Origin: Setoptus koraiensis | Lineage: Eukaryota; Arthropoda | Assembly: GCA_048013815.1 (NCBI GenBank) | Contig: CM106585.1 | Span: forward strand, 14,260,001 to 14,324,000 | Direction of reading: 5' to 3' | DNA: 64,000 nucleotides | Part shown: positions 11,246 through 25,419 of the stretch, one piece after another | How positions within the stretch are numbered: the first letter of the stretch is position 1 | Layout of the letters: every line of letters starts with the position of its first letter | Notes under the pieces: model-generated | Databases searched by the model: none | What the model saw: only the letters and a program-made list of their open reading frames with translations | Told to the model about the DNA's origin: nothing | Position numbers and translations under genes: made by a program

Positions 11246-14200
11246 TCAAACCTCCATAGACTTGACTTTGTTCATTTCGCTTAAGTCTGATGATAATGTT
11301 GTACAATCGGTATTTTTTCTATTATTGAGGCAACTTCTGGCCGAAGTAGTGCTGGTCATTGCTTGAATGTGCTCATTGTAGCAGTCGTCGTGAAAATTGT
11401 TAGTGAGACACGATAATTGTCTGGCGTGATTGAATGTTGATGTTTGGATTGGTTTGGAGTTTCGGTTTGCTAATTTACCATCTTTTGTAATTGTACCTGT
11501 CTTTGCACATTCTCTGGTCTTCATGTTTGTTGGTCGCGTTGGTCGTATACTTTTGTTTTTGCTCGAACACCATAGGCAAGATAAAAATCTCTTGAATTCT
11601 TGACGAAATACACCTGACAAGAAGTAAAAATAATCAGCGTCAATTCAAATTGCCTCATATAGACATGTGAGTGGCATAAGACAGTCTAGCGCGATAGTAT
11701 GACTTTCGGCCAACTTACTGTTCATGTAGTTGTAGATGATAGGATTGATGGCCGAGTTAAGATAGCAAAAACAGTGAGACAGCATTGATATTGTCGAGGT
11801 TATCTCTGTCTGGGGGATATCGTCGACAATATGCCTAAGCATCAATAGAATATATAGATCATATGGTTATAATAAATCTTTTTCAGAGAAAATGCTCACT
11901 TATTACGATTGTCTATTACAATTATGAGTTATATTCATCTTCTTTGTCGGTAAGCTGCTCGTAACTTACCTGAGAAAATTTATCAAATGGACTGGAAGGA
12001 AGCAAACGCCAAATATAATTACAATCGCCATCAACATTTTAGCCGCTTTCTGCCTAGATTGTATCTTACTCTTGTTGTGCATATTAATAGAAGGCACCAT
12101 CGATGCTAGAATCGACCCAATGTTTGAGGTTGAGCCCAGGAAGGCTGAAGTATCTGTAGCTTCATCAACGGCCAAGCGAGAAGTCGCTATCGAGTTACTT
12201 CTGAGATGAGATTTGACTACTTTACCTTCATTGTCTCTATTCAAATTACTGGCCGAAATGTCTGGTCTTAGTAGGCCAGGAATGATCACGGATGTGTTAT
12301 TTAAGTTGTGACAGCCTTGACAGTCGGAAGCCTGGGCCACAGATTTATCACAAGACTTGAGGTCGCATAAAGAGCGCGTTGCTAGAGGCCAGAGAGAGAC
12401 GATCAAACAAGGAGGATGTAAGTTACAAATGAAGTGTCACTCAACTGCCTAGAAACAAATTACAATAAAAACAAGAAATCTTATACCATCGTAGGGATGC
12501 GACAATCAACATTACTTCCGTACTTACCTAACTCTTGTGCAGCAACCCTTACATTATATTGAGTTTTCTTACAATTTACACTTATGTCGCCTTTGCAGGA
12601 AGATAACTCTTCCTCGGAAGTGGAAGCGCGTGTGACTAGAGACGTTTTGTCAACAATTTTCTTCGGTTTCGTACCTACCTTCCGGAGAGGATTGGCCTCA
12701 TGATAGTTGTAACCATTGTCATGCTGCTCGCTTTCTAAATTGCAGCCAATGTTGCCCAAGGGTTGACGCAGCGGATCGAACGAGCTACATTCAATATTCG
12801 CACCATCTAGAGAGCGCGAATTAGTTGCAAGATTGCATAAATCATGCTTGTGCAAAGAACTATTAATATAATCATCACGCGAAGTTGAGAAGTTTTCCTC
12901 ATCGTTGCCTTTGATTGGTATATTCTTTTTAAGTAAATCAGTCAAGTTAACTGACTTTCTTGTTGAATAATTTGTATTATGAGATTCTTGGACATTATAT
13001 GGTGAGCCTTTGGAGTGATTAGGATTAATAGTGCTAGGTTTTTTAGCTTGTTTGATTGTCATAGTACGTGAGTTTTTTTCATGTCTCACAACGAGATTAT
13101 CGACGCCATTCTTGTGCTCATCTTGATAGTCTACTTCAGTATCGTCATCATAAATGCAGCTCTTCTCAGTTTCCACTGGGTTATTAGACGACTTCTCGGG
13201 CATGTTTTCATGCTGCTTGATTCGAGTCAATTCGTATGGTTCATGACCAGAGACGGATCGTCCACGAAGATCAAATAATTGCTTACTCGCGCTTTCTTTA
13301 ACATAGTTCGAGTCTGCTTCCTGCGCGGATATTTTTGGTTGACTCGTATCATTGAGATCTGATGAGCTTACAAATTCTGTGACTGGCGCACCATTTTTCT
13401 CTCTATCTTCATCGGTGACTATTATCTGCAACGAGCTGCCATTGCCGATTTTGATTATATTCGTGTCTCCATCATGGTTATCAAGTGATTGCTTCGAACA
13501 ATATTTGAATATCGATTCGTCGAGATCGACACTTTTATTGCTGGACAGAGAAGCAGGCAACCGCTTATGGTGGACAGATATGATTCTGCTGTCGTGCGGC
13601 TCTATGCCTTTTATTGTGCTGCATCTATTTTTAACATAAAAATTAGAGCCCCCTCGTTCTAGATCGTGAACATTACTAACGTCCGCACGTTCTTTCGTCG
13701 TTTGTGAAAGAACATCTACATTAGTGCCGTCTGTATTTGCACGAAAATCGTGTTCGCTGAGCAATTTTTCTGCAATAGGCGAGTCGCAAGCAATAGAAGG
13801 TTCTATTGGTGCATCCCTCGCATCACTGTTAATCACCGAAACTGACATAGTTGAGCCTTTCTCCCCTGTGAGTTGATTGTGGTGCTGGCGATAAGTCATT
13901 CGCTTGGGAAGAACCCTGGACTGTTCAGTAATTGAATTTGTATGTCGAGGAGCGACGACATCGTCATCATTATGTAATAAATAAGCGACCGTCACATTTT
14001 TGTCGGCTAACTGATTGACACCATTATCATCAGTATCGGCTGTGCTGAGAGAAGTATCACCGGATGAGGCTGATAATGAACTAAACGCAGCTTCTCTACA
14101 AGATGTGTCTCCTTTGTTCAAAATTGTTCGATTGTCGCCACAAAAAACACCATCTACGCTTGGGTTGCAGTTTGCAGAATGCGATTCCATGGCTGTTTGC

Positions 14201-17200
14201 TTTAAACGCTGCGCCGATTTGTTATTGACATAGCTATTGGGGGTATTCATTGTTCGCGCATTAACAGTAGATGAAGTTTGTGAGATGCCTTTCGAACATG
14301 ATCTACAAAATCCGCTACAGCAAAGAATGCTCGTACTAGAATTGCTACTCTCTCTTCTCTTGATTTTCTCGTTGATATTATTTAATTTAATTGTATCGTA
14401 GGATGACGAGGACCCAAATGATGATGCTGACTCTTTATTTGCTGGACTTTTAGGTTCTAATGTGCTGCCGAGATCGATTGTTATTGAATTAGGCGCATCA
14501 TTGATCTCTGATCCATCCGATCGAGCCATGGGGGTTATGAGACAGTTGGAGCAAACTAGCTGATTTATACAAACTAATTCAGCATTTCTCTCGTTGTCCA
14601 TAGCTTTAGTATCACAGACTGCTTCACCATTAGCTGTTTTATTGCACGAATGTTCGCCAATAATTTGATATTCGGATGCAGCAAGCTCATTTTCGTCATC
14701 ATTATCATTCACATGTATCATTCGATCTATTCTTTGATCACTCAAAGCATTAGTTGTCGGATTTAGTAATCTCGTTTGGGTCTTCTTGCTACTCTCGTTT
14801 GGTTTGTGTTCGCGTTCTTTGACAGCCTTTGGGGCACAACGTTCACTAGATATACCACAACGCATATCTATGTTCGTTTGGGTTGAGGGCGCACACGAAT
14901 AACACTGATCTGTTCTTGTTCTTGTTCGGCCGCTTGCAATTTTTTCTTTTTTTTCACCATCCACCGATGACAACAAATGCCACGAGACTTGTCCAGCCCG
15001 GTCATCATCATTATTATCGTCATATTTGCTGCGGTCAGATTTGTCAATAGAAGCTATTTGATCAGCTGGAACGTTTGGATCACTAACTAAATAATTACCC
15101 CCAGTCTTGAGTTGCGAATTGATTTGCTGATGGTGAAGGCTAGAGTCGCGATGAAAATTGATTGGATCAATTTCACTTCTATCAACAGACGGCGATGGAT
15201 CGGTGATAGTGTTAGTTGTACCGTTGGACTGCATTGTAGAGTGGTTTCGTTGTTGTCGCAAAGTAATTGAATGGCTATCTTTTTTGCTATCTTTGAGCCC
15301 ATTACCTGAACGTTCACCAGTATTGTCGTGGGCGCTTGTCTGTGTGCTGCTTGCTTGTTCGCAACGTTGTTGTTTTATCCCTGTGTGATCTCTAGTTATA
15401 AATCTATTGCAATTGGTCGCTTTTTGCGCGCTATTTAGCTCAACTTGAGACGGCGATGTATCATCATGACGGTTAGTTGTGTTCATGGTTGCGCTGGGCG
15501 CGCTAAGATTGTATTCGTCATTGGTTGAACAATTTATTTGGGCCATTGAGCTAACAGAATCATCATGACGATGATGCAATTCATTTTCACTTTGCGCTAG
15601 TAGTGGTGTTTGTTGTTGATGTTGTTCCTCTATTGTATCAGTGCTGTTATGTTGCACACACAACACGGGTATAGTTGTTTCGCAAGCAGGCTGTTCTTTG
15701 TGATTGATGGCATGACTTGTTTTATTCATGAATTTCTTGGCTCTTCTACCATTGTTGTTGTGCCCGCCACTGAGATGATCGATAGGCTGATGATGCTGTG
15801 GCTTGTTGTTGTCGTTGGTGCTGTTATGGTGATAATTTCTTGTAAATGATCGATGTTGCTTACCACGATCAGGAATGGATATCATCTCATTAGGTTGGGC
15901 CACTTTCAACACTTTGTTTATGTTATAATGGGCCACAACCATTAATAGAAACGGTATGAAATATAGTAAAATGGTCTTCTCAAACTGGAATATTCTGCTA
16001 GATTGAAGAGACCAATTATAATTGCAATCACTGTATAAGACGGTATCCAATCCTGACTCATATAGCTCCTTACTTTGTCTGGTTGTTAAATAAATCAAAT
16101 CCGGCGACATAATTAGAAACGATATGAGCCAAATGATGGCAATGATCTTTTTCGCCTTGGTTAGGTTGCTCTTGAATCGCAACGGATAACAAATGGCATA
16201 ATAGCGATCAATTGAAATGGCTGTTAGCGTGAGCACTGACACAGACACGGACACGTCCTGCCGGTTGCACGGTGCACGACAAGCATGGCACGGGTTGTAT
16301 CGCAGGCATCAGTGTGGGCAATTTTAATTGTGTCGTTGCATCAATGGGGCGGCCATTTTCAATTTGATGCGAGTGTGAAGCGAATTTAGTGAACACACCA
16401 TATAGAACGGAACGAATAGAATTTTTGTGCACCATGCGTGTTTCATGTCGGTTGCCGCCATTGAAACCGCACAATCATTCCATTCGAGCAGTTATAGGCA
16501 CCATAGACGCAGATCGTGAACGAGATGATGTTGATGATGATGATGATGATGTTTGTGGTTGTGATCGTTGGTGGGGTAGAATTGTTTTGTGGCCGCCATT
16601 GTGTTTGTTGCATCGCAATCGCCACGCCAATCAAGTTTATATGGTGGCAAGGGGAGACGAAAGGGGTAGAGAGAATGAAAAATTCACTTTTAGTATCATC
16701 GTGATGCATGCACAGATATAGTAATCAGAGAATTTTTTCCTCTGTCCACTCGCTCGACGCCGCGTCATTTGGGCTAATGTTACAGTGTAAATGCACACTG
16801 TGTGCGTGCATCGCACTGGAAAATATTGACATCGGTACTTTTATTTCCCCCTCCAACCAAATGTATACCAAATGTCGCGCTTTTCGAACATAGTAACGCA
16901 GTGTAGAAACTATTATCGCCAGCATAAATCCGAGCAGAAACAACGAAACGAAAAATACATACTTATAGGGTGTCCAAAGCAAGTAACCCTTTTCCCGCCG
17001 ATCTAGATGGTTCGCGACCATTCATGCGGCCATTTCTTTGATGCACAATGCACAATGAGGGATACGCAAGCACAGTTTTTACTCAAGTGCATACTGCATC
17101 GTTAGTACTGTACCAGCGAAACGCACAGAATGGACAAATCCCGACTCGGCGTCAGCAGCACACGCCAACGTTCTGTGCTGGTGTGCGGCGCGGAAAGTTG

Positions 17201-20200
17201 GGTGCTTGGGGACTTTGTCTAGACAACCAAAACATGCGTCCAGAGACAGCCAAACTGACACTCAAATGGCCAATCTTACACCGTGGCCAGTTGAGGGATA
17301 TGTGTCCTCGTCGTAAAAGGTTTGTAGCCAACCTAACTGTCTGTGACAACGAAAATGACACTCTGATCGATATCGTTTACTTATATTGCTTCAACAAATC
17401 AACTCTTGCAACGCCGGACGTGAATAAATAAATCATGGATTCCCCGAATTCAGTGAAGTAAGTTCATGTTGAATGACTCACAGAAGTAGTAGCCAACAAA
17501 AGTAGCCTAATTTAGCCTCGATGCCGTTGTGATTGCACATTTATTACCTAATGCTTGGTTCACGCCACGAAAAGGAATCCCTAAATCCATCTGGACGTAT
17601 TCATTTTTCACTTCACGGCACCGAAAACAACAAAAAAAGCCTCATAGCATAGACATTTTTTTTTCAATTTGAGGGAGGACCCCATTTTTCTAATTGCAAT
17701 CACCTGAGATTATAGAGTTGCTGCATAAATGATAATGCCGTAGATGGACACTGGTGCCAACCAAACACCGGTGAATCTCTGACGTGTAATAGAGGGTTTA
17801 ACGCAAACTATTCGCTGTGGCTTTTGCACTTCGCTCAGACTGTGCCGATTTGTTTATATTGGGATTATTGTTTATATTTATATTGGGATAAGACACGGAT
17901 GATAGTATGAGTTTACTCATTCTAAACTGACTCAAGGCGAAATACTTTCGTCTCGTTGAATGATGCTGCCATTGTGTCCCCTATTTAAGGTGTCTCATAG
18001 CAGACCTGACTATCGGTTGTATTAGATAGTGCTATGAAATAACTGAGAACAGAATAACAAGCGATCTGGTATTTTACTCTACAAAATCGAAGCAATGCAG
18101 CCAGAACCCATCAGTGTTGGGTTCGACAACGAAGCAGTACATATGCAAATATGCGCAATTCATTGGGTGTAATGAGGTATTGATGTCCATCGACCCTTGG
18201 CTTGTGCAGATCAAAAGAGGAGCAAAAACAGCATAACAATGTGGGATATCTTAGTGAGGAAGATATCGCACAATTTCCAGATTGAAGTAAATCCTCAGAT
18301 CATCAATCTAAAAAAAAATCCGACTACAATTGAAAGCATCTTGCGCCGAGTTTCCCTCCAATTGAATCCTACATCTTCCAGTTCGTGATGTCTTGAACAT
18401 GTCGAAGCTGCCACCATTGAACCAGATTCTAGAGGCACATCACTTTCCGTCTGAGTGCACAGATGCGAGCTCTTTTCCGAATCTCATACCAACTAGAGCA
18501 GCAATGAGAATCTAAAGCAAAACATTTCTTGGTTACTACAGAGATTTTTATCTCTTTCTTCCATAAAGAAAAACAATCGCCATACTTTAGCCTAACCAAT
18601 GGGGCTGGTATCACGTACTACTGCTAAGCGAGGCTATGCCGATATATTTTATTCGCCACTGTGGCAAGGTAATGGAGACTCTCAACACGAATTGTCTAGA
18701 CTTGATACTGGGCCAGAGTTGGTGGAAAAACGAGTTGTCATTAAGTTACTAGCTTCTCTTTTATTGGACAGCCGTCATGTCGACACGATTAGAAGCTATA
18801 TTCTCTTCGATTGCAATTAGCGGAACACTACTCATATATACTGATGGTCGCCAAATCGATTATTGTTGCGACCATTTTTGATAAGCAAACTAATCATCAA
18901 ACTAGGTATACTTGCACTCTAATCAGCTTATTAACACACATTCGGTGCCTTGGCTACGACAAACTAATTCATGGGCACAAATGTGAGACCCACAAATGAG
19001 CGTGAATGCCTAAAGCATAGATAACAAAATAGGGGGGTCCTCTTGCAGAGATTCTTCTTGGGGATACTATCGCTCTTACTTCGTGCACTAATGGCAAAAC
19101 GTTCTGGGATGGCATAAGTCGAGCAAGTTGTCGAATGGACCCAAATTTTCTTTCTTAGCACCCTATAAACAATCGTAGTCACAAAGTAAAAGCACCATGT
19201 AGCTCAACGCAATGGCTTTCTCACGTCTGCAATTAGTGGCGCGCACAAAAAATACTGCTCATGGTGACAAGACCGTCAGACATAGCACTTTATGTGTACA
19301 CACAGAAAGAACGTAGCTAGTCAAGGCAGATTTGTTTGTGTCCATAAAAAATAATGGTTCAAGACATAGTTATACGGAGCTCGTCAAGTGGGCTTCCTTC
19401 TAGAAACTTGTGTCATCTTTACGATTTATCGGACTACCGAGGAGCTCAACATGATCACGAGGGTGCGTTTTCGCGCGAAAATTGGTCCTCAGGGACAAAT
19501 AGACTATCTTATTTTATCCATGCCAGGTATATCCAGTGCTCATAAGTTCATAGCACAGTTAACTACGGCCTACGTAATTATTGCCTCGGATTGACCTCTA
19601 TCGCAGAGGACTAGAATGATCTATATCGATGGACATTAGTTTCAAAGTGTCAATGATGTCTTAGGCGAAGTAATCTGCTACCAAAGTTGATCACTCACAC
19701 TTTTCAACTGAAAGTGCCATCAGGCATTCTGCAACGCCAAGCCACCGAACCCTGACCGGGCTATCATTTATACTACTTCCAAATGAGAGTATCTATTACA
19801 TATTTCGGTACTATAAATTATACAGCCAATTAGTGCCTGTTTTGTAATGTCGTGAGCACACAACCAGAAAGTTTAATTAGACAAAAATGCATAGAATCTG
19901 CAGGCGCTTACAATAATGCACTTCTCTGTTGTCAAATGGTGACAAACAAATGTTAGTTAGTAATATAGAAATCTCAAGTTAGACTCGAAGTTAATTATCT
20001 TTATGAATAATTACTGTATTTCTGTTATGTCTCGAGTCAAGTAAGCGACATTTAGTAACATAGCAAGAATACATCAATCACAATCACAGTTCTTATACTA
20101 TAGTTGTGAACATTGAGTGGCTTTCTACTTAACGAGCTTCTTCGATGTTGCACTGATACGGGTAAGTATTACAAATGACATCATTATCATCATTATATAA

Positions 20201-21366
20201 CCAAAATATTACATGAATGCTCTCTCGCGAAAAAAAAAACTCATCATCTCATTCCTCTGTCTTCATCGTTATCGGTGCGTTTCCCGCTATTGATAGAAAT
20301 AAGCCCTCAAGTACTAAAGAGATTATCCGTCATGAGTTTATGGCGCTCTTGGACAGAGAAATAATAGATTACATGACAAAGCCTATTCATTTGACAATAG
20401 ACACACAAACACACTATCTGATAGTGACTATCACAATTAATTTGTTGGAGTAGAGATGGAGTTAGAGAGCAATTGCTCATGCATGTCAAGAATAAGCTAT
20501 TGTCCCATAGGCTAATGAAATTTATCTAGTCAATCGAGGCACATTATGAATTTTAAAAAACATAACGTGAGTGGACAGAGAATTAGTTGGTCAGAATATA
20601 TATTATTCGGAGTGAATTTCACTCAACTTACCTGAAGATACATGACCATCTTGCAGGCAAATGTGCCAAAAAACCATGTCAATGTTAGATCCCATATTAC
20701 AGTTGGTGGTAAGCATATCAATATGACTAGAAAATCAGCTAAGGCTAAATTGACAATAAAATAATTGGTGACATTGCGCAATGTGTGATTTCTGTAAACG
20801 GATAAACAAACAAAAACGTTTCCCGTTGTTCCAATGACAAATATAATAATATTCGCCAATATAAATGGATAATAATAAACACTAGGTTTGATGTCTGACC
20901 ACAATTTCTCCTGCCACTGCCAAGATGGGAAGCAGGTAACAACGTCCCCGTTTTCAAACAATAGTATTTTTGGTCCATCGTTACAAACAATAATTCTAGA
21001 GGCCGGTATTTTGTCATTGCTAGAGCCAATTTCAACTATTGGAATCAGACCTACCGAGTCTGATTGATTATTACTATCAGTGTTATTACTTGTCTGGGTA
21101 TAATCTTCAACCATCCTGCCGAAGCGATTAGATGGTTGCAAGTTTGAGTTTCTTGAATCTTGATCACTATATTCAAACGATTTGGGAATGTTGCTTGCGG
21201 GAGCGTTTTCTGGCTGAGATTGAAATTTCGACGATGCAATTTTGCCGGCATTGCTTAAAATTGACAATTGATGGGACATATGCGAAGACATAAACACAAA
21301 TACCAACAATATTGATGCAATTATTATGTGCAAAAAGAATGATGGCGACGATGAATTGGATAACAT
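11246..21366 (-). CDS. Neuropeptide-type GPCR (orexin/trissin/SIFamide-receptor-like) with giant ICL3
   Basis: Five coding exons were assembled by hand: 20632..21366, 12528..16257, 11970..12381, 11719..11834 and 11246..11613. All junctions are in phase with GT-AG introns, giving about 1,786 aa. Residues 1-30 look like a signal peptide. TM1 (about 164-190, GN) and TM2 (LALAD) are in exon 1. The first splice reads YLQ/DVSVSVSVLTLTAISIDRYY, supplying TM3 and the DRY motif (262-264). TM4 and TM5 follow. TM6 (KMLMAIVIIFGVCFLPVHLINF) is in exon 3 and TM7 (CYLNSAINPIIYNYMN) in exon 4. Helix 8 with palmitoylatable cysteines (VFRQEFKRFLSCLWC) is in exon 5. Residues ~365-1600 form one polar, low-complexity third intracellular loop. 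The family is class A peptide receptor, nearest in feel to trissin/orexin receptors; the ligand is unproven. Confidence 0.88.
16258..20631 (-). other. First intron of the GPCR gene
   Basis: A 4.37-kb intron from the GTAAGT donor (20631) to the acceptor ending at 16258. It splits TM3 exactly between YLQ and DVSV. It contains GAT/ATG triplet runs near 16515-16555. On the minus strand at about 16890-17021 there is a short ORF with one hydrophobic segment. I see no convincing nested gene. Confidence 0.7.
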
Positions 21367-24300
21367 GATGGTTTAGGTGGTGAACAGAGGCGAAAAAGTA
21401 GCAACAAGAGTAGACTAATTATTTTGTTTATCTGATACAGCTTGGTTGTTGCTAGTTCCAGTTGCTGCTGGTACACATCCTGTGATGATCGATTCAACCA
21501 TAACGTCCGTGACGTAACCTGATACACTGACTAAATGAATGTGTGCCGCTATTTGTCACTTGCTAATGTAATGTAATACATTTATTTTGCACTATGTTTG
21601 TGACAAACTTTCGCTCGCCTTATATATATATATATATATATACCTCTCTGTGTTTGTATCTGTGTATTTTATTAACGGTTATGCTACAATGTGTGACTAT
21701 AACTCGACACTTTGTTGATGAACTTTCATTAGACTCCTGTGTCTGTTCAGCCTATAAGTAGAAGTTGATTTGAAAAATGTTCGTGTGGGGCGCATTGATT
21801 CGAAACACCAATAGTTGGTTCGTTGTTAAGTATTCTCTGTCACGTCGTTGTTTGTTTATACGCACATACTCTGAAAAGACTGATGATTGTACTCTAATTG
21901 ATTCGTAGCTATTTCACACAAACGCCAAAAGCTTGCCAGTAAGTGTGGCAGCCTGACAGGCAAAAAGAGACGTTCTAATGGCGGGGGCGTCCCGAAAAAG
22001 ATTGGCTAGAGAGAGAAAATGATGACAAAATAATGATGGCCTCTTGTGACTAAGGCGCACCTAATAGCACCTCCACCCTTCATGTTTTCTTATCTCAATC
22101 TCCAACTCTTCGGTGTTGTTGCACTTGTTCTTTTCGCTTGGCTTTTCTCGCATTGTGTGTAAGTGTGTTTGTATCGTCACTCGGGCCTAACAAGAAATAG
22201 ATTGCACAATACTTCCAGTATTTATTCATATATGTTTTTAAATGGTCATGCGCTGATTGTATTTAAGCAAAATATCACGCTTCACGATGACGTAACAAAT
22301 TCGACGCATCTCTCTTATCGTGTTATCTCTCTGTTTTCATTAATGCGCATGTTTGCATCATGATTAGGTCAAGAGTAGCAATTCAAGATCATTTGATGGC
22401 ACGAACGCTTGCTTAAATGAAGCCGAAATAACGCATTGTCTAAGTCTATATTAATAGTAATAATAATGTCGCAGTCGCTTCCGTTGACATTTAGTCATTT
22501 CCGTTTGTATGTCTTCATTCTAGTTTTTGCGCACCTGATTTGGCTGCCTTATGTGACATTTTTGCGTTAATGGTGTTTTGACAGAGCTGTAAAGCTACAC
22601 TAGTGTTGCCACTCTTTTTGTTGGCTACAATTTATTTATTTATTTGCTAGGCGCGTGGCCGAATTTAAAAAGAGTCGCCAAATCACGCAACGACAGTATG
22701 TTATAATTAGTTTAGCTGCCGGGTCTGTTTTGCTCTCACTAAACCAGACAGAACACAGTTGGATGAAAACACGGCTGAACACACATGTGGTTGAGGCTGG
22801 CGTGTCCAGAAGCTGACAACCCTTACATGACAAATGGTGTTGGCAAGCGAGCCAAACATCAAGTTGATGACATGATACAAGCGTGCTGTTGCGATAATTG
22901 TCACGATCGACACGAATACACACCAACCAGGCGAGTTTTGACGAGTTTCTGACTAACACATGAGCGAAATGGCTGCTGTTTCTGGGTACATTGACAGTTT
23001 CGTTGTTGTTGTTGTTGGTGTTGTTGCTGCTGTGCTCAGTGGGGACCCCGACGGAACAACAAAATGATGAACTCAAACTCATCTCATCAAGTTGCTTATG
23101 CGCCTGCGTGAGGCGCGTTTTCGGCCATTTTCTCTTCGTAATCAAGCCAGAAATGGCGTACTATGGCATATCCTTGCAGAACGGCCCGGTCTTGGTGCAT
23201 TCGATCCAAATTTGCTTGCAATGCTCTGTTAACTGATGGAATGGAATTTAATAATATAGATCATCGCAGTGCAGTGGCAATGGTTTGTGTGGGCCAGCGA
23301 AAAGGAGGTGGCCATATTAATAGAACAATTGTGAGTAATTGTAATTGTAAAGAACATTATAACAACTGGCCAGAGGGACACACAGAGATGGCAGCTGGAA
23401 ATAAAGAGCTTGGTGCCCATTACAGCTTGTCTTACAGTGCAGTGGCCAGCATAACAACAACAGTACAAGACACAACAAATATTGCACAACACAACCGATA
23501 AACAAAATGGGATGAAGTTACCAAAAAGAGATTAGTTTGCCCACACTAAACGGATACTCTAAGCTGTTAGCATTGATCAATGCAAGACGACAATTCGATG
23601 AGGCAGATTCTGTAATCATCCGATGCGAGCTGATGATACTTGATTAGCTCGCTCTCTTTCTTGTTTGGTTGTTTTTCCCAGGTCACTGATCACCTCACAG
23701 AGCATCTCGTCTCAATACTGCTGATCGCAGTATTGAGCAGAATGGCCGAGCTGGCCGAGCCAAGGCCGATATCAGGCCGATACGATGAAGGCAACAGATA
23801 ATAATCGACTTACACACTGGCGATGATTGCTTGTTGTTGCTATTATACTGTTTCGCCACTTGCTTGTTTGTTGGCCAGTTAACGGTTAAGCTGAATTAAT
23901 GCATACCAACACAAAAACATCTAATACATAATAAGAAATGGGCCGTGAAATAGCATGGCAGGACTCATAAGTGGATCAAACGGTTCCTTGTGAACACAAT
24001 CGCCCGAATGAGAATGCCTAATGAGCAGGCTCTGGCCTCCTCGTTGGCCAATCTGGTCTGAACGCTTTTTTTGAGGGCACCTCTCGCATCTTCGAGCAAC
24101 GGAACAACGCACCATAATTAATTGTGTAAAAATGAATGCCACCACCGGCTTATTCGCGTCGGCAGCCGCCCATTTATACCATCTACCGTCGACAGATGGT
24201 AATGATGAGAATGTTTGCGCCAGAGCGCCTCAAATAAGTCTTGTATTTATTAAATTACACACACACATATACAGTATGTCTGTACTTGGGCACTTTATAG

Positions 24301-25419
24301 GTGCAGATACAGTAGCAGACCACATGCCTTCCTACAACAGTAAATATCTAGGCCAAGCTCGTTGTATTTAGACCACTAACAGAGACAATTGAGTTACTTG
24401 CTCGCGTTTGGCAGCAGCATAATACATCATCCGACTTTGCTGGATGATGTATGATTTCGTTTTTTCTTTTCAGCAAAAATTTGAATACGGTCCCCACTAC
24501 ATATTGGTGTTTCCTTTCAAAGTCACTGCAAGCACTGACAACTAAATACCTCACTCATCGGTTTAGATGCAACAATATCAATGAGAGAGCCGTCGTCAGT
24601 GACAAAAGAAGCTAACCAGGCCCGTCTAAATGTCTCAGTGGACATACAAGATAGTGGTCCCGTGAAATTGTTTGTTATTTGTTTTGTCTTTTTAGCAGCA
24701 GCATTTATTTATTGTTTGGCTGCAATTCATCATCTCTTAGCCGATGATGCTAGTCCAAAAATGCCAATTTTAATCTACCTGCTATCCAAATTTCTATCGC
24801 TTTATCTCGAGAGATCCGCTCGCGCGATTGTGGCCACTGCTGGGCACACAATTGCAAGTAAATATATAGATATTTCACAGCAGACTTGGAGCTCACTCAG
24901 AAAAGCAATTTTTCATTTTAGGGCCTGACCTTTATCTTGACCTTCGTCTACAGCTAGTCAACATTTGGTCAAGTATAATACAATTATTAAAAATAATACA
25001 AAGGATTCCGAGAATGGATTGTGAGCTGTCATAATTTATTTCGTCTGAATTCGTTTGCGAGGCAGGCAAAATAATTTTTCTAGTTTGTATGACACTTACT
25101 CAATCGACTCTTGTCTCGTTGCTGCACGTGATGACTCATGTGATATGAATCGGTTGAACGAGTTACAAAACCTACTTTCGGAAACCCCGACATGTGTCAC
25201 AATTGTGCTTTTGTGACATCCAAAAAACACGCCTTCTACTACCAATATGCATGGAAGCCAGTGTATAAATTCAGTGTATAAATAACTCTCGATCACTTGG
25301 CCAGCTCAGCTTAGGCGAACAGTTCAATCGCATTCTGGGATAGATGCGAATAAGCTGAAGAATCTTTGCTAGTCATGTTCGGATATTGCGTATTACTTCT
25401 GATTGGCAAATGATTAAAA
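21367..25419. other. Intergenic region, no confident gene
   Basis: About 4 kb. It holds a TA dinucleotide run (21620-21642) and two short hairpins: an 11-bp stem at 23711-23737 and an 11-bp stem at 24422-24452. A plus-strand ORF at 24581..24928 (115 aa) has one hydrophobic segment but no recognisable family, so I did not call it. The left end should contain the GPCR promoter. Confidence 0.5.
21620..21642. repeat. (TA)n microsatellite
   Basis: Uninterrupted TA dinucleotide run about 250 bp upstream of the GPCR start codon. Confidence 0.9.

Noticed and set aside
17048-17431. 127-codon plus-strand ORF in the GPCR intron
   Set aside because: No motif, composition like noncoding sequence, and overlapping ORFs in several frames.
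22636-23501. Overlapping ORFs up to 169 codons on both strands
   Set aside because: No family resemblance; they arise from TTG/CAA-rich triplet sequence read in several frames.
24581-24928. 115-codon ORF with one hydrophobic segment
   Set aside because: No recognised family, start context, or splice partners. Left uncalled.
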